From Moorella mulderi DSM 14980 (GTDB lineage: Bacteria > Bacillota > DSM-521 > Neomoorellales > Neomoorellaceae): 64,000 nucleotides of DNA. The DNA is taken from NCBI RefSeq assembly GCF_001594015.1, contig NZ_LTBC01000001.1, positions 62,001 to 126,000 on the forward strand, given 5' to 3'. Positions 34,111-42,805 of the stretch are shown here, one piece after another. The notes beneath the pieces were generated by a model. It was not told where the DNA came from, searched no databases, and saw only the letters and a program-made list of their open reading frames with translations. Every line of letters starts with the position of its first letter. The stretch's first letter is position 1. Both the position numbers and the translations under genes were made by a program.

Positions 34111-36039
34111 TTACTTTTTACCCACCAGGGCACAGAGGCGCTCCGTAGCATAGTAGGCCTCCGCTCCGGTTACTATCCCCTGGGGATCGCTTCCCGTTTT
34201 ATCCAGGGGCAGGAGGCCCCTTGCCCCGGCCCGGGCCACGGCCGCCGCCGGGTCTAAAGCCGCCGTATCCTCGCCCAGGTAGGTGAGGAGGAGAGAGGCG
34301 GCTGCCCCCCGTGTTAAAGGTTTCCGTTCGAGATAGGGCTCTAAGGCTGCTGCCCTGGCAGCCACCAGATCACCCCGCCCAGCTGCCCTTTTTAAGGCAT
34401 TGGCCGTCATATAGTAAAAGCTTGCCTGGTTGACCGGGTCTTCCAGCTTCCAGTCGTTATTATAACCGGCGACAATCAGGCCCCAGTGGTTGACGAACTG
34501 CAGGCCCGCAAAGGCCCAGTGATCGCTCAAGGGGTTTTTGATGTGGTAGTCCTTCAGGTAAGCGCCGGCCTTCACCAGGAGATCCTGGATGGCTTTGATA
34601 TCCCGGGAGCTGGCCGCCACCTCCCGGAAATTCTTATTCACCTGCAGGGAATAAGCGGCTGCCACCCCGGCAGCGTCGCCGGTAGCCATGCCGATGGGTA
34701 CCACCCGGGCGCTGCCGGCAGCCAGGTGGGTATAGCCAGCCGACCGTCCTACCACGAGGAGGTTGTCAACCCCCTGGGGTACCAGGGAACGGAAGGGGAT
34801 GCTGTAGACTTCCGGCCGGCCGTAGACGTAACCCGTATCCTGGGGTGAAGTCGCCTGGACATCCACGGGGTAGGACCCCAGGGCGATGGCGTCGGGGAAA
34901 TAGCGGTTAAAGAGGACGTCATTCAGGTCCAGCTGGTAAAGGGCCTTGATGTGGCGGGTTTCCCGGACGTAGAGTTCCGGCGCTGCCCCCAGGAGCCTGG
35001 CCCCGGCAAAACCGGGCAGCCGGGAGCGCAAGAAGTCAGTAATAGCCGGCAGTTCTTTCCGGGCCAGTTCCATGGCTTCAGTTTTGGCAGCCTCGCTCAG
35101 TCCATCGACACCAAAGATCTGCAGGGCGTTAATGAGGATGGTGCCGTCATTCTGGCGACCGATATTTAAGCCCCGCAGCCGCAAGCGCGAGGTGGAGGGC
35201 TGGTAGGCAGCGCCAATGTCGGCAAAGCCCCAGGCGGCCCGGTCGGAAATCTTAGCGTCTTTGATCCGGCCTCCCTTGACGGCCTGCTCCAGGGCCGCCC
35301 AGTCTATCCCCCCCAGGTGAAAGACCAGGGTCACGGCCTGGCGCCGGTCTTTCTCGCCCATATCCTCGGCGCCTACCGTATAGGGAACGCCGGCCGCGGC
35401 GGCAACATCGGCATCCTGGGTGGCGTCGATGATCCGGCCGGCGTAGAAAGCCATTTCCTGGCCGTCCTTGACGGCTCTGATGCCCACCAGTTTATTGCCT
35501 TCCAGGATGGGCGCTTTAAAAGCAGTATTCAGGCTTAAAGCCAGGTTGGGGTAACGCTCAACCATGTCCAGGAAGACCTTTTTAGCCTCGGCGACATCAA
35601 AAATGCTGCCTCCTACCTGGCGGTAGAAATCAAGAAAAGTACCGCGGGTCAGCAGTTCGTGTTTCGGCCCGTAATTCATGTCAATAAAGTTCAGCCAGCC
35701 GTAAGTAAAGAGGCCGCCCAGGCCGTCGCGCCTTTCCACCAGCAGGACCTTCGCCCCCTGGCGGGCGGCAGAGATAGCCGCAGCCACTCCTTCCGGCTGC
35801 CCACCTACCACTAGTACGTCGTAACTCGCCCCGGCAACCGGCGGCGGCGCCGGCGGGAAAGTAGCCGGGTCGGGTGCCTGTTGGGCAACTACCTGCCCGG
35901 CCCAGGCCCGCCATATTGTTAAATAATACCTGGCCCGCTCAAAAGCAGCTACCCGACCTGGCCAGAGGCGCCACCCCACCAGGACCGCTAAAAGCAAAAT
36001 GAAGCTCAAAAAAAGAAACAATTTCCTTTTGCCCAGCAT
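34111..36039 (-). CDS. Membrane-anchored FAD-dependent oxidoreductase
   Basis: A 642-residue protein. An N-terminal hydrophobic segment (LFLFLSFILLLAVLVGWRLW) anchors or exports it. The FAD_oxidored (PF12831-like) domain starts with the dinucleotide fold SYDVLVVGGQPEGVAAAISAARQG and LLVERRDGLGGLFTYG, then IIDATQDADVAAAAG. The C-terminal 110 residues look like degenerate S-layer-homology or dockerin-like repeats (AASLLLTYLGEDTAAL, TGAEAYYATERLC), which could fix it to the cell surface. Substrate unknown. It precedes a GH26-like gene with the reverse order of transcription, so a link to envelope polysaccharide is possible but unproven. Confidence 0.8.
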   Translation of the reverse strand: MLGKRKLFLFLSFILLLAVLVGWRLWPGRVAAFERARYYLTIWRAWAGQVVAQQAPDPATFPPAPPPVAGASYDVLVVGGQPEGVAAAISAARQGAKVLLVERRDGLGGLFTYGWLNFIDMNYGPKHELLTRGTFLDFYRQVGGSIFDVAEAKKVFLDMVERYPNLALSLNTAFKAPILEGNKLVGIRAVKDGQEMAFYAGRIIDATQDADVAAAAGVPYTVGAEDMGEKDRRQAVTLVFHLGGIDWAALEQAVKGGRIKDAKISDRAAWGFADIGAAYQPSTSRLRLRGLNIGRQNDGTILINALQIFGVDGLSEAAKTEAMELARKELPAITDFLRSRLPGFAGARLLGAAPELYVRETRHIKALYQLDLNDVLFNRYFPDAIALGSYPVDVQATSPQDTGYVYGRPEVYSIPFRSLVPQGVDNLLVVGRSAGYTHLAAGSARVVPIGMATGDAAGVAAAYSLQVNKNFREVAASSRDIKAIQDLLVKAGAYLKDYHIKNPLSDHWAFAGLQFVNHWGLIVAGYNNDWKLEDPVNQASFYYMTANALKRAAGRGDLVAARAAALEPYLERKPLTRGAAASLLLTYLGEDTAALDPAAAVARAGARGLLPLDKTGSDPQGIVTGAEAYYATERLCALVGKK

Positions 36040-36125
36040 TAATTAAGTTCCACACCTTTTATTGGGGCTATTTTAGGTCCCGCTACCAGACATTTAGAAA
36101 TGGAACGAGCGCAAACAAAGCCGGC

Positions 36126-37679
36126 CTACCACGGGACCACCGCCTGGAACCGGTAGTGGGGATCCTGCAGGCCTTCCTTGAAGGCCGCCTGGCTCCGGGG
36201 CGAAGAATCCAGGTTATAGAGCCACTTGCCGTCCACCTGGTTAAACCACACGGCAATCTTAATATTGGGGTAGCGTAGCGCCAGGCTCCGGAAACATTCC
36301 CGGATCCAGGCCGCCTTGTCGCCGCCCACTTCGTTACTAGAGAACTCGGTAATCATGAAGGGCTTCTTCCCGAAATAATACATATACTCGCGGTACAGGG
36401 GCTCATAGATTTCATTAAACCCGCGCCACGTGTCGGCGGCATGGCTGGTGCCGTTGTTGTAGCCCGTCAGGCCGATCCAGTCCACGGTTTGATCCCCCGG
36501 GTAATAGAGCAGGTAATTATTCCATTTAAAGTTGGGAAAGGAGCGGTCGTGGGGGTTAAAGACAAAAAGGACATTATTCGCCCCCTCCGCCTTGAAGAGG
36601 CGATAGACATGCTCCCAGGCCATTTTAAAAATATCCGTATCCTTACCGTAGTACCAGGCCGACCAGGTGGACCAGTCGCCGTTCATTTCGTTGCCAAAAC
36701 GGACGAAAACAGGGTCCTCAAGGGCTTTAAACTGCCGCGCCCATTCCCGCAAAATATGGTCATACTTGCCCTGGATGAGGTCGATGAGGGAGGTATCATC
36801 CTTTTTGCCGTACCACCAGGGCTGGAGGGCAACCATCAGCACGCGGTTATCATCGTAGATTTTCTTTAATTCTTCAAAGTTGAAGCGGGTATCAAAGGCG
36901 GCATAAGTAATGAGAAATTGAAATTTAAAGTCCAGCTCTTTTTCCAGGGGCAAGAGCTTGGTAAAATACTCCAAGCGCCCCAGCTTGTGGGGGTTAAGGA
37001 TGCCCCACAGGGTTTTATCTGCCGGGATCACCAGGCGGTGATACCGGCCTTCGATTTCGATATCCCGCTGGACCGGCGGGGCTGCCGGCAGGGCAGGTAC
37101 ACCTTGCGGCGGCAGGGGTTTAAAGGTCTGGATAATCCGGTTTAAATCCCGCGCTGCGGCCGTAAAATTGGCCTCGTTGCTTTTGAGCATAAAAGTATAG
37201 ACAGTTTTGCCGGCGACCAGGTCATACTCGAAGTAATAGTTTAAATCCCCGGCGTCCATTTGCTGCCGCGTCCACTCAAACCGCCAGGTATAGTAGCCCC
37301 GGATATTTAACTGCTTCTGGCCCTGGAGCTTAATGCTGCCCCACCCCTCCTGGAGGCTACGGTTGCTGTAAAGGACGTATTCCTCGGCACTGATTTTCCC
37401 TAAGGGTTGGGCGAAGATAGATAATTTGGCGTAACCGGGTTTGGCCAGGATGGTTGCTACCCCCGGGATAATCTCCTGCTGCCAGCCGGCAGGATAGTTT
37501 AAACTGAAACCATCATAAGTATTTACTAGCTCCTGCCATTCCTGAGTATCATTATCTACCGGGGTCATACTCAAGTTACCAGGAATATTGCCGGCAACCT
37601 GCGGCTGTTGCTGCAGGCGCCCGCTACCCAGGGCCAGGAGAAAAAGAACCAGGAAAACAAGCCAGGTCCAGTTGCGCAC
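36126..37679 (-). CDS. Exported GH26-like glycoside hydrolase with PsbP-like N-terminal domain
   Basis: A 517-residue exported protein. Residues 1-22 are a hydrophobic signal or anchor. About 50-190 resemble a PsbP/DUF1795-type domain (YDGFSLNYPAGWQQE). From about 210 a TIM barrel of the GH26 mannanase type follows, with the acid/base Glu in RFGNEMNGDW and the nucleophile Glu in FMITEFSSNE. Predicted to cut beta-mannan or a related surface polysaccharide outside the cell; some homologues act in exopolysaccharide formation. Both catalytic residues are present. Confidence 0.83.
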   Translation of the reverse strand: MRNWTWLVFLVLFLLALGSGRLQQQPQVAGNIPGNLSMTPVDNDTQEWQELVNTYDGFSLNYPAGWQQEIIPGVATILAKPGYAKLSIFAQPLGKISAEEYVLYSNRSLQEGWGSIKLQGQKQLNIRGYYTWRFEWTRQQMDAGDLNYYFEYDLVAGKTVYTFMLKSNEANFTAAARDLNRIIQTFKPLPPQGVPALPAAPPVQRDIEIEGRYHRLVIPADKTLWGILNPHKLGRLEYFTKLLPLEKELDFKFQFLITYAAFDTRFNFEELKKIYDDNRVLMVALQPWWYGKKDDTSLIDLIQGKYDHILREWARQFKALEDPVFVRFGNEMNGDWSTWSAWYYGKDTDIFKMAWEHVYRLFKAEGANNVLFVFNPHDRSFPNFKWNNYLLYYPGDQTVDWIGLTGYNNGTSHAADTWRGFNEIYEPLYREYMYYFGKKPFMITEFSSNEVGGDKAAWIRECFRSLALRYPNIKIAVWFNQVDGKWLYNLDSSPRSQAAFKEGLQDPHYRFQAVVPW

Positions 37680-37732
37680 CAGTTTCCTTCCTTTCGATGA
37701 TTGTTACCCCCTCCGGCTCGGGCCTTTATGCC

Positions 37733-38299
37733 TCAGGGCTGAATAATTTCTGTATCAGTGATCACCATATCCACCGGCCGGTCATGGGCCGCGGGATAAA
37801 CGTCAGGGACAATTTGCTCGGCAAAAGCCAGGGCGATGGTTCTGGCCCCGGGCCTTAAGAGCGCCAGGAAACGGTCATAATAGCCGGCGCCGTAGCCCAG
37901 GCGGTTGCCGGCCCTATCGAAGGCCACCCCGGGTACTATGACCAGGTCGATGAGTTCTGGTTCCAGGGGGCGTAAGCTTTCCGGCCTGGGTTCCAGGATA
38001 CCCCAGGTGCCGGGCTGCAAATCGTCCGGGAAAGCCAGGACTTCCGAAGCAATAAGGCGCCGCCCTTCCCGCACGCATAGGGGAACGGCCACCCGTTTTC
38101 CCCCGGCCAGGGCCGCTTTAATCAGGGCAGGGGTAGCCACTTCACTGCCAAAGGAAACATAACTCATCATTATGCCGGCCTGCTGCCAGGCAGGTAGTTC
38201 CAGGACTTTTTTAACGATAATCTCGCTTTTAGCTTCCCTGACTGCTGCTGCCAGGTCGTTACGCCTGGCTAGAATCTGCTGCCTTAACTGCTTTTTCAA
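37733..38299 (-). CDS. 5-formyltetrahydrofolate cyclo-ligase
   Basis: A 188-residue enzyme that converts 5-formyl-THF to 5,10-methenyl-THF with ATP. The signature GYGAGYYDRFLALL binds the nucleotide, and N-terminal KKQLRQQILARRNDL is typical. It serves the folate pool, central to an acetogen. Stand-alone gene bordered by the DnaA-box region. Confidence 0.93.
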   Translation of the reverse strand: MKKQLRQQILARRNDLAAAVREAKSEIIVKKVLELPAWQQAGIMMSYVSFGSEVATPALIKAALAGGKRVAVPLCVREGRRLIASEVLAFPDDLQPGTWGILEPRPESLRPLEPELIDLVIVPGVAFDRAGNRLGYGAGYYDRFLALLRPGARTIALAFAEQIVPDVYPAAHDRPVDMVITDTEIIQP

Positions 38300-38380
38300 G
38301 GTTACACCCCCGGCCCGGCAAGCTGGCCTTTAGATATTAGACATAAAAGCGCCAGATTCCTTCCCTGACTCTAAGAAAAC

Positions 38381-38646
38381 AGTCCCAGGACTTCTTAATA
38401 AAAACACCGTCCCAGCCTGTATCCACAACCTTTCCACATGTTAATACCTTGAAAATCAAGCCTTTCAGCCAGTTATCCACATTTAGTGGATAACTTGAGG
38501 CCAGAATGGTTTTAAATTTATCCACAGCAAGGGAGGCCTTAATTCCAGGTTAGTCACAGGTTTATACACATTATCCACAGGCTAAATCGTCCACAAAAAC
38601 AGCCGTTCAGGTCCCAAAAAGGTCCCAGGACGGTCCCAGGAACCTG
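38381..38646. other. DnaA-box cluster in a non-coding region
   Basis: Three perfect TTATCCACA boxes lie at 38473-38481, 38518-38526 and 38571-38579, with TTATACACA at 38562-38570 and near matches at 38419, 38430, 38485 (reverse) and 38587. The box at 38473 and the reverse one form a perfect 10-bp inverted repeat AGTTATCCAC-ATTTA-GTGGATAACT. GGTCCCAGGA-type decamers recur at 38381, 38620 and 38631. No replication gene is nearby. The region could be a DnaA-titration site or the control region of the adjacent nuclease element. Confidence 0.7.
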
Positions 38647-38671
38647 TTAATAAAGGGGTAAATCGGGGATA
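38647..38671. repeat. 25-bp direct repeat, left copy (tsaD 3'-end relic)
   Basis: Identical over 25 bases to 40649-40673, which is the true 3' end and stop codon of tsaD. Similarity continues with mismatches and one gap for roughly another 15 bases, so this is a copied tsaD tail rather than chance. Confidence 0.8.
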
Positions 38672-38900
38672 CCTTTAAACCTCGGAAAACGCTTTTGGTC
38701 ATAAAAATTATTCTCATGCCAGTGTCCAGGGCCAGCCAAAAGATTGGAAAGTATCTATATTCCTTGGCTGACTATGCGTCACCCATTTCTGCCGCCGCTT
38801 CTTGGTTTCGGGGTCACGGGGCAAGCTCCCTGGACCTCTCTCTTACCGGCTTACCGGGGACCGTTAGCTTTCCAAAAACTATCCCCCTGCTCCAAAAATA

Positions 38901-38909
38901 TGGTATAAT
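38901..38909 (+). promoter_or_regulatory. Extended -10 promoter of the Rpn nuclease gene
   Basis: TGGTATAAT matches the extended -10 pattern TGnTATAAT; no -35 is needed and none is convincing. The predicted transcript begins about 10 bases later, before the TTG start chosen for the gene. Confidence 0.5.
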
Positions 38910-38934
38910 GGTATATCAAGAAGAAGGTGATCCC

Positions 38935-39957
38935 TTGCCGGAAAATGAAGGGCAACCCCGGCCTCCCCACCACCCCCACGACAAGGGTTACCGGCAGCTC
39001 CTGGCCGACAAAAGAGTGTTCCTGGAACTCTTAAAGACCTTCGTCCGGGAAGAATGGGTGGCGGCCATCGACGAAAACGACCTTATCCTGGTGAATAAAT
39101 CCTACGTCCTTCAGGATTTCAGCGAGAAAGAAGCCGATGTCGTCTACCGGCTCAAGACCAGGGATAAAAACGTCATCTTTTACATCCTGCTGGAGCTGCA
39201 GTCAACGGTAGACTATCTGATGCCCTTCCGCCTTTTGCTATATATGGTTGAAATCTGGCGGGAAATCTACAACAACACCCCACAGGGCGAACGGGAGAGC
39301 AAAAATTTCCGCCTGCCGCCCATCATACCGGCAGTGCTCTATAACGGGGCTAATAACTGGACGGCGGAACTATCCTTCAAAGAAATGCTAGACGGTTACC
39401 AGAATTTCAGCGGTCATCTGCTGGACTTCCGCTACCTGCTGTTTGACGTCAACCGTTACAGCGAAGAAGAGCTCGTCAAAGCTGCCAATGTAATCGCCAG
39501 CATATTTTTACTGGATCAAAAAGCCAGGCCGGAAAAGCTGGTAATTCGCCTCCAAAAACTGGCGGGAGCAATAAAGACTATGACGCCCGAAGAGTTCCGT
39601 CATATAACAACCTGGCTGAAGCACGTTATCAAACCTAAAATGCCAACCGGCATACAGGCAAAAGTGGATTGCATCCTGGATGCCAACAAACCCTGGGAGG
39701 TGGAACAGATGATTAGCAACCTGGAAATAGCTCTGGATGAAATGAGGCAAGAGATTTTATTGCAAGGAAAGTTAGAAGGAAAGCTGGAAGGAAAGTTGGA
39801 AGGAAAGTTGGAAGGAAAGTTGGAAGGGAAATTGGAAGGGAAACGGGAAGTGGCCCGGAACCTGCTTTTGCTTAACGTCGACATTGATACAATCATCAAA
39901 GCCACAGGGCTTGCCCCGGAAGAGATAAACGCCCTGAAGAAACAATTGGAGCAGTGA
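38935..39957 (+). CDS. Rpn/YhgA-family PD-(D/E)XK nuclease (Transposase_31-like)
   Basis: About 340 residues. Family signs: HDKGYRQLLADKRVFLELLKTFV, the putative catalytic strand region NVIFYILLELQST, and LLYMVEIWREI. Rpn proteins are DNA endonucleases that promote RecA-independent recombination. Near the C terminus seven GKLE units form a charged helix, encoded by a 12-base tandem repeat. TTG 38935 is preferred because AAGGTG lies five bases upstream and the extended -10 lies before it; a longer frame back to 38695 exists but would start upstream of that promoter. A terminator follows. It is flanked by copies of the tsaD tail. Confidence 0.83.
   Translation: MPENEGQPRPPHHPHDKGYRQLLADKRVFLELLKTFVREEWVAAIDENDLILVNKSYVLQDFSEKEADVVYRLKTRDKNVIFYILLELQSTVDYLMPFRLLLYMVEIWREIYNNTPQGERESKNFRLPPIIPAVLYNGANNWTAELSFKEMLDGYQNFSGHLLDFRYLLFDVNRYSEEELVKAANVIASIFLLDQKARPEKLVIRLQKLAGAIKTMTPEEFRHITTWLKHVIKPKMPTGIQAKVDCILDANKPWEVEQMISNLEIALDEMRQEILLQGKLEGKLEGKLEGKLEGKLEGKLEGKREVARNLLLLNVDIDTIIKATGLAPEEINALKKQLEQ
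39766..39849 (+). repeat. 12-bp tandem repeat within the nuclease gene
   Basis: Seven imperfect copies of GGAAAGTTGGAA encode (GKLE)n before GKRE. In-frame gain or loss of units would lengthen or shorten a helix without breaking the frame. Confidence 0.85.
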
Positions 39958-39981
39958 TTTTTGGCTGGCCGTAAGTTCAGG

Positions 39982-40018
39982 AAAAAGCCCGCCTTATCCA
40001 CCGGGGCGGGCCTTTTTA
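39982..40018 (+). terminator. Intrinsic terminator of the Rpn gene
   Basis: GCCCGCC (39987-39993) pairs with GGCGGGC (40005-40011), followed by CTTTTTATT. It lies 30 bases after the stop codon. Confidence 0.85.
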
Positions 40019-40248
40019 TTATAACTTGCCGGAGCCGTGCGGCCGCTTGCCGGGAATTATGCTCACGTCTTCCTGGCCGGACACTAAGGATATATATCTT
40101 GAGCCTGACTCTTTTTAAAACTACTTTAGAGCCCCGTATTTGGCTTCTGTTAGTTCATACCCCTGGCGATAAATGTTCTAACCTGCAGCAAAAATTAAAC
40201 TTTTGCACCAAATGACAAGGGCTACTTTTAGAAAACATGCGTTTAATA

Positions 40249-40545
40249 TCAGCCGGAGCGATGAGCAATGAGAAGTCGAAACGCTCCCATAAATGTTTGT
40301 GGCAATCGAAAAGGGGACCACTGTGGTAACCAGAAAGGGACCCACCCCCGTTTAGATGTAACCCTCTTCTCTAGTTGCCCAACCTTCCGTGTCAGGAATG
40401 CTGTTATGATGAAGCCGTCATTAGAACTTGTTTCCCTATACACTACCACCAGAAATTTCGCGGGAGTTATTTCTCGCACGGCCAACAGCTCTCCGCGGCT
40501 CCCTGCCAAAACCCCAGCATATGCCCCCGTCTTCTCTCCAATCAC
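40249..40545 (-). pseudogene. Probable remnant of a small DUF4258-like protein gene
   Basis: A 98-codon frame whose middle (GELLAVREITPAKFLVVVYRETSSNDGF then IITAFLTRK) looks like the core of a small RelE/BrnT- or DUF4258-like protein. The frame stays open upstream to about 40591 (FRLKLAERELEKIVIGEKTG) without a start codon, and the C-terminal WVPFWLPQWSPFRLPQ looks like out-of-frame sequence. GTG 40545 has GGAG about seven bases upstream, so a short functional form is possible. It lies inside the segment between the tsaD-tail repeats. The rest of 40019-40640 shows nothing recognisable. Confidence 0.4.
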
Positions 40546-40648
40546 AATTTTCTCCAGCTCCCTTTCTGCTAACTTTAGTCTAAACAGAAATGTGCTGCAT
40601 CAGCAACATTAATACAAGTACCGGTTGTTGGGTAGGTTACATTATAAT

Positions 40649-40673
40649 TTAATAAAGGGGTAAATCGGGGATA
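40649..40673. repeat. 25-bp direct repeat, right copy (tsaD 3' end)
   Basis: The final codons and TAA of tsaD, identical to 38647-38671. The two copies bracket about 2.0 kb with the Rpn nuclease gene and the small remnant, resembling an integrated element with a gene-end attachment site. Confidence 0.75.
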
Positions 40674-41671
40674 GCGTTTAAATCCAGGGGGGCAAAGTCC
40701 CGGCGCAGGTACTGGTAGTAGGCGGCGCAGGCTATCATGGCGGCATTATCGGTGCATAAGGCAGGTGACGGGCAAAAAACGGGCAGACCTGCCTCCCGGC
40801 CTGCTGCCGCCAACTCCTGGCGTAAAGAGCTATTGGCCGCCACACCCCCGGCCAGGAGGATGGAACGGGTAGCCGTGCGCCTGGCTGCCTGGATGGTCTT
40901 CGTTACCAGGACCTCGACCACCGCAGCCTGGAAACTGGCCGCTACATCGGCCCGGTTAACCTCCGTACCGGTTTGCCGGGCATGGTGGAGGTAATTGATT
41001 ACCGCGGACTTCAGGCCGCTGAAGCTGAAGTCCAAGCTACCTTCTTCCAGCCAGGCCCGGGGGAAATTGATGGCCCGGGGATTGCCTTGCCGGGCCAGCT
41101 TTTCTAGCTCAGGGCCGCCCGGGTAGGGCAGGCCCAGTACCCGGGCCACTTTATCAAAGGCTTCCCCGGCCGCGTCGTCCCGGGTAGCCCCCAGGATGCG
41201 CCGGGAGGTATGGCTTTCCAGGTAGACCAGGCTGGTATGGCCGCCAGATACCACCAGGCAGGCGGCCGGCAGGGGTAAATGGGGGTACTGCAAAAATCCG
41301 GCATAGATGTGGCCCAGCAGGTGGTGGACACCGATGAGGGGTTTATCCAGGGCATAGGCCAGGCTTTTGGCGTAGGCCAGGCCCACCAGCAAAGCCCCCA
41401 CCAGGCCGGGCCCATAGGTAACAGCCACGGCATCCAGGTCGGTGAAGGACAGGCCGGCGGCGGCCAGGGCTTCGGCCACTACCGGGACGATATTTTCCAT
41501 GTGATGCCGGGAGGCAATCTCCGGCACTACCCCGCCAAAACGACGGTGGGTAGCAATCTGGGAAGCAATGATATTGGCCCGTACCTCAGTACCATTAATA
41601 ACGATGGCTGCCGCCGTCTCGTCACAGGAAGTTTCAATGGCCAGAATAGTAGTTGCTGGTTCCAAGGCCAT
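40649..41671 (-). CDS. tsaD: tRNA N6-threonylcarbamoyladenosine transferase TsaD
   Basis: About 340 residues. It transfers threonylcarbamoyl to A37 of ANN-decoding tRNAs with TsaB and TsaE. Motifs: [12 protein letters not shown], metal-binding HHMENIVP and [20 protein letters not shown], and [17 protein letters not shown] 41671 is annotated; a TTG at 41665 has GAGGAG seven bases upstream and may be the real start. The 5' end overlaps rimI. The last 25 bases are duplicated 2 kb away. Confidence 0.94.
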   Translation of the reverse strand: MALEPATTILAIETSCDETAAAIVINGTEVRANIIASQIATHRRFGGVVPEIASRHHMENIVPVVAEALAAAGLSFTDLDAVAVTYGPGLVGALLVGLAYAKSLAYALDKPLIGVHHLLGHIYAGFLQYPHLPLPAACLVVSGGHTSLVYLESHTSRRILGATRDDAAGEAFDKVARVLGLPYPGGPELEKLARQGNPRAINFPRAWLEEGSLDFSFSGLKSAVINYLHHARQTGTEVNRADVAASFQAAVVEVLVTKTIQAARRTATRSILLAGGVAANSSLRQELAAAGREAGLPVFCPSPALCTDNAAMIACAAYYQYLRRDFAPLDLNAIPDLPLY

Positions 41672-42116
41672 TCTCCTCAAAGAAATGTTTCCACATAATG
41701 ATGGCGTCTTCGCGATTATCGTTATAATAACCTTTACGTACCCCGGCGCGGAAGAAGCCAAGGCGTTCATAAAGGCGCTGGGCCGGCCGGTTGGAAACCC
41801 TTACCTCCAGGGTCATCCTGTCGGCGCCCAGGCGCACGGCCTCCTGCATCAGGACCTTGAGGAGCAGTTCCCCCAGGTGCCGGCCGCGGTAGTGGGGGTG
41901 AACGGCCACATTGGTAATATGGGCTTCATCAAGGATAATCCACATCCCGGCATAGCCGATAACCTGCCGGCCGGCCAGGGCTACATAATAATAGGCGAAA
42001 TTGTTGTTATATATCTCATTTAAGAAGGAGTGGCGCGTCCAGGGGGTAGGAAAGGAAACCCTTTCAATGGCCAGCACCCCGTCCAGGTATTCGCTGGTCA
42101 TGGGCAGGATTTGCAC
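41634..42116 (-). CDS. rimI: Ribosomal-protein-type N-acetyltransferase RimI
   Basis: About 160 residues, GNAT fold. It acetylates the N terminus of ribosomal protein bS18 or other proteins. The acetyl-CoA motif is [20 protein letters not shown], and [13 protein letters not shown] is typical. The GTG at 42116 gives the usual [12 protein letters not shown] beginning and overlaps the end of tsaB by 19 bases; a longer frame to 42476 merely shadows tsaB. Confidence 0.9.
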   Translation of the reverse strand: MQILPMTSEYLDGVLAIERVSFPTPWTRHSFLNEIYNNNFAYYYVALAGRQVIGYAGMWIILDEAHITNVAVHPHYRGRHLGELLLKVLMQEAVRLGADRMTLEVRVSNRPAQRLYERLGFFRAGVRKGYYNDNREDAIIMWKHFFEENGLGTSNYYSGH

Positions 42117-42805
42117 TTCAACTGGGCCTGCCTCTCCGCCGGTGACGGGCGGAGGTAAAGTGGCTTTAACTGGAAAAGGTCGTCCTCCTTCCCGGCCAGG
42201 AGGCGTTCCCGCCCCAACCTGGCTATCTGCGCCGCCCGCGGCAAGGTGCTGGTGGAGGGAAGAAAGCGGGCCCTGGTGCCCAGCTGCTGCCATACTTCCC
42301 AGTAGGGTGCTACCCCATCGCCTAAAAAGTAGACCGGCATAGTGGAGGATTTTAATGAGTCGACCAGCGAGTAAGGATCCAGGGCCTGATATGGCGTTAA
42401 ACGGCATAATTCTCCCTCCTGCCAGCGGTAAAGGGCCGTATATACCTCCTGGCGGCGCGCATAGAGCACCGGACAAACCAGCCCCGGTACCTCCCAGGCG
42501 TTCCAGGCCAGGCCATCCAGGGTGGGGATACCGGCCACCGGTTTTTGCGCCGCGTGGGCCAGGCCTTTGACTGTAGCCAGGCCAATGCGTAAGCCTGTAA
42601 AGGACCCCGGCCCCAGGGCCACGGCCAGGCCGTCAAGATCGGCAAGTTTCACCCCGGCCTCACGGAGCAAGGTAGCGATCATGGGTAACAGGCGCTGGGA
42701 GTGGTTTTTGCGGGTATTGAAAAACAATTCGGCTACCAGCCGGTCGCCATCGATTAAAGCCACCCCGGCAACCTGGGTGGCACTGTCAAGCCCCAGGACC
42801 AGCAA
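42098..42805 (-). CDS. tsaB: tRNA threonylcarbamoyladenosine synthesis subunit TsaB
   Basis: A 235-residue inactive paralogue of TsaD that scaffolds the complex. Seen: LGLDSATQVAGVAL, GPGSFTGLRIGLATVKGLAHA and PTLDGLAWNAW. It lies between tsaE and rimI with overlaps at both ends, the standard order in Firmicutes. Confidence 0.93.
   Translation of the reverse strand: MLVLGLDSATQVAGVALIDGDRLVAELFFNTRKNHSQRLLPMIATLLREAGVKLADLDGLAVALGPGSFTGLRIGLATVKGLAHAAQKPVAGIPTLDGLAWNAWEVPGLVCPVLYARRQEVYTALYRWQEGELCRLTPYQALDPYSLVDSLKSSTMPVYFLGDGVAPYWEVWQQLGTRARFLPSTSTLPRAAQIARLGRERLLAGKEDDLFQLKPLYLRPSPAERQAQLKCKSCP

Noticed and set aside
38337-38525. 62-codon minus-strand frame in the DnaA-box region
   Set aside because: It has no ribosome binding site and its sequence simply translates the DnaA boxes; composition is not protein-like.
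38381-38646. Chromosomal replication origin
   Set aside because: DnaA boxes are present, but dnaA, dnaN, gyrB and other origin neighbours are absent, so a non-origin DnaA site is the safer reading.
39766-39849. CRISPR-like short repeat array
   Set aside because: The 12-base units are contiguous without spacers and lie in frame inside a coding gene.
38672-40648. Classical insertion sequence around the Transposase_31-like gene
   Set aside because: No terminal inverted repeats were found, and the family is better supported as Rpn nucleases; only gene-end direct repeats are seen.
41672-42476. Long N-terminal extensions of rimI and tsaD
   Set aside because: The extensions run through neighbouring genes in other frames and lack family similarity; normal starts exist inside.
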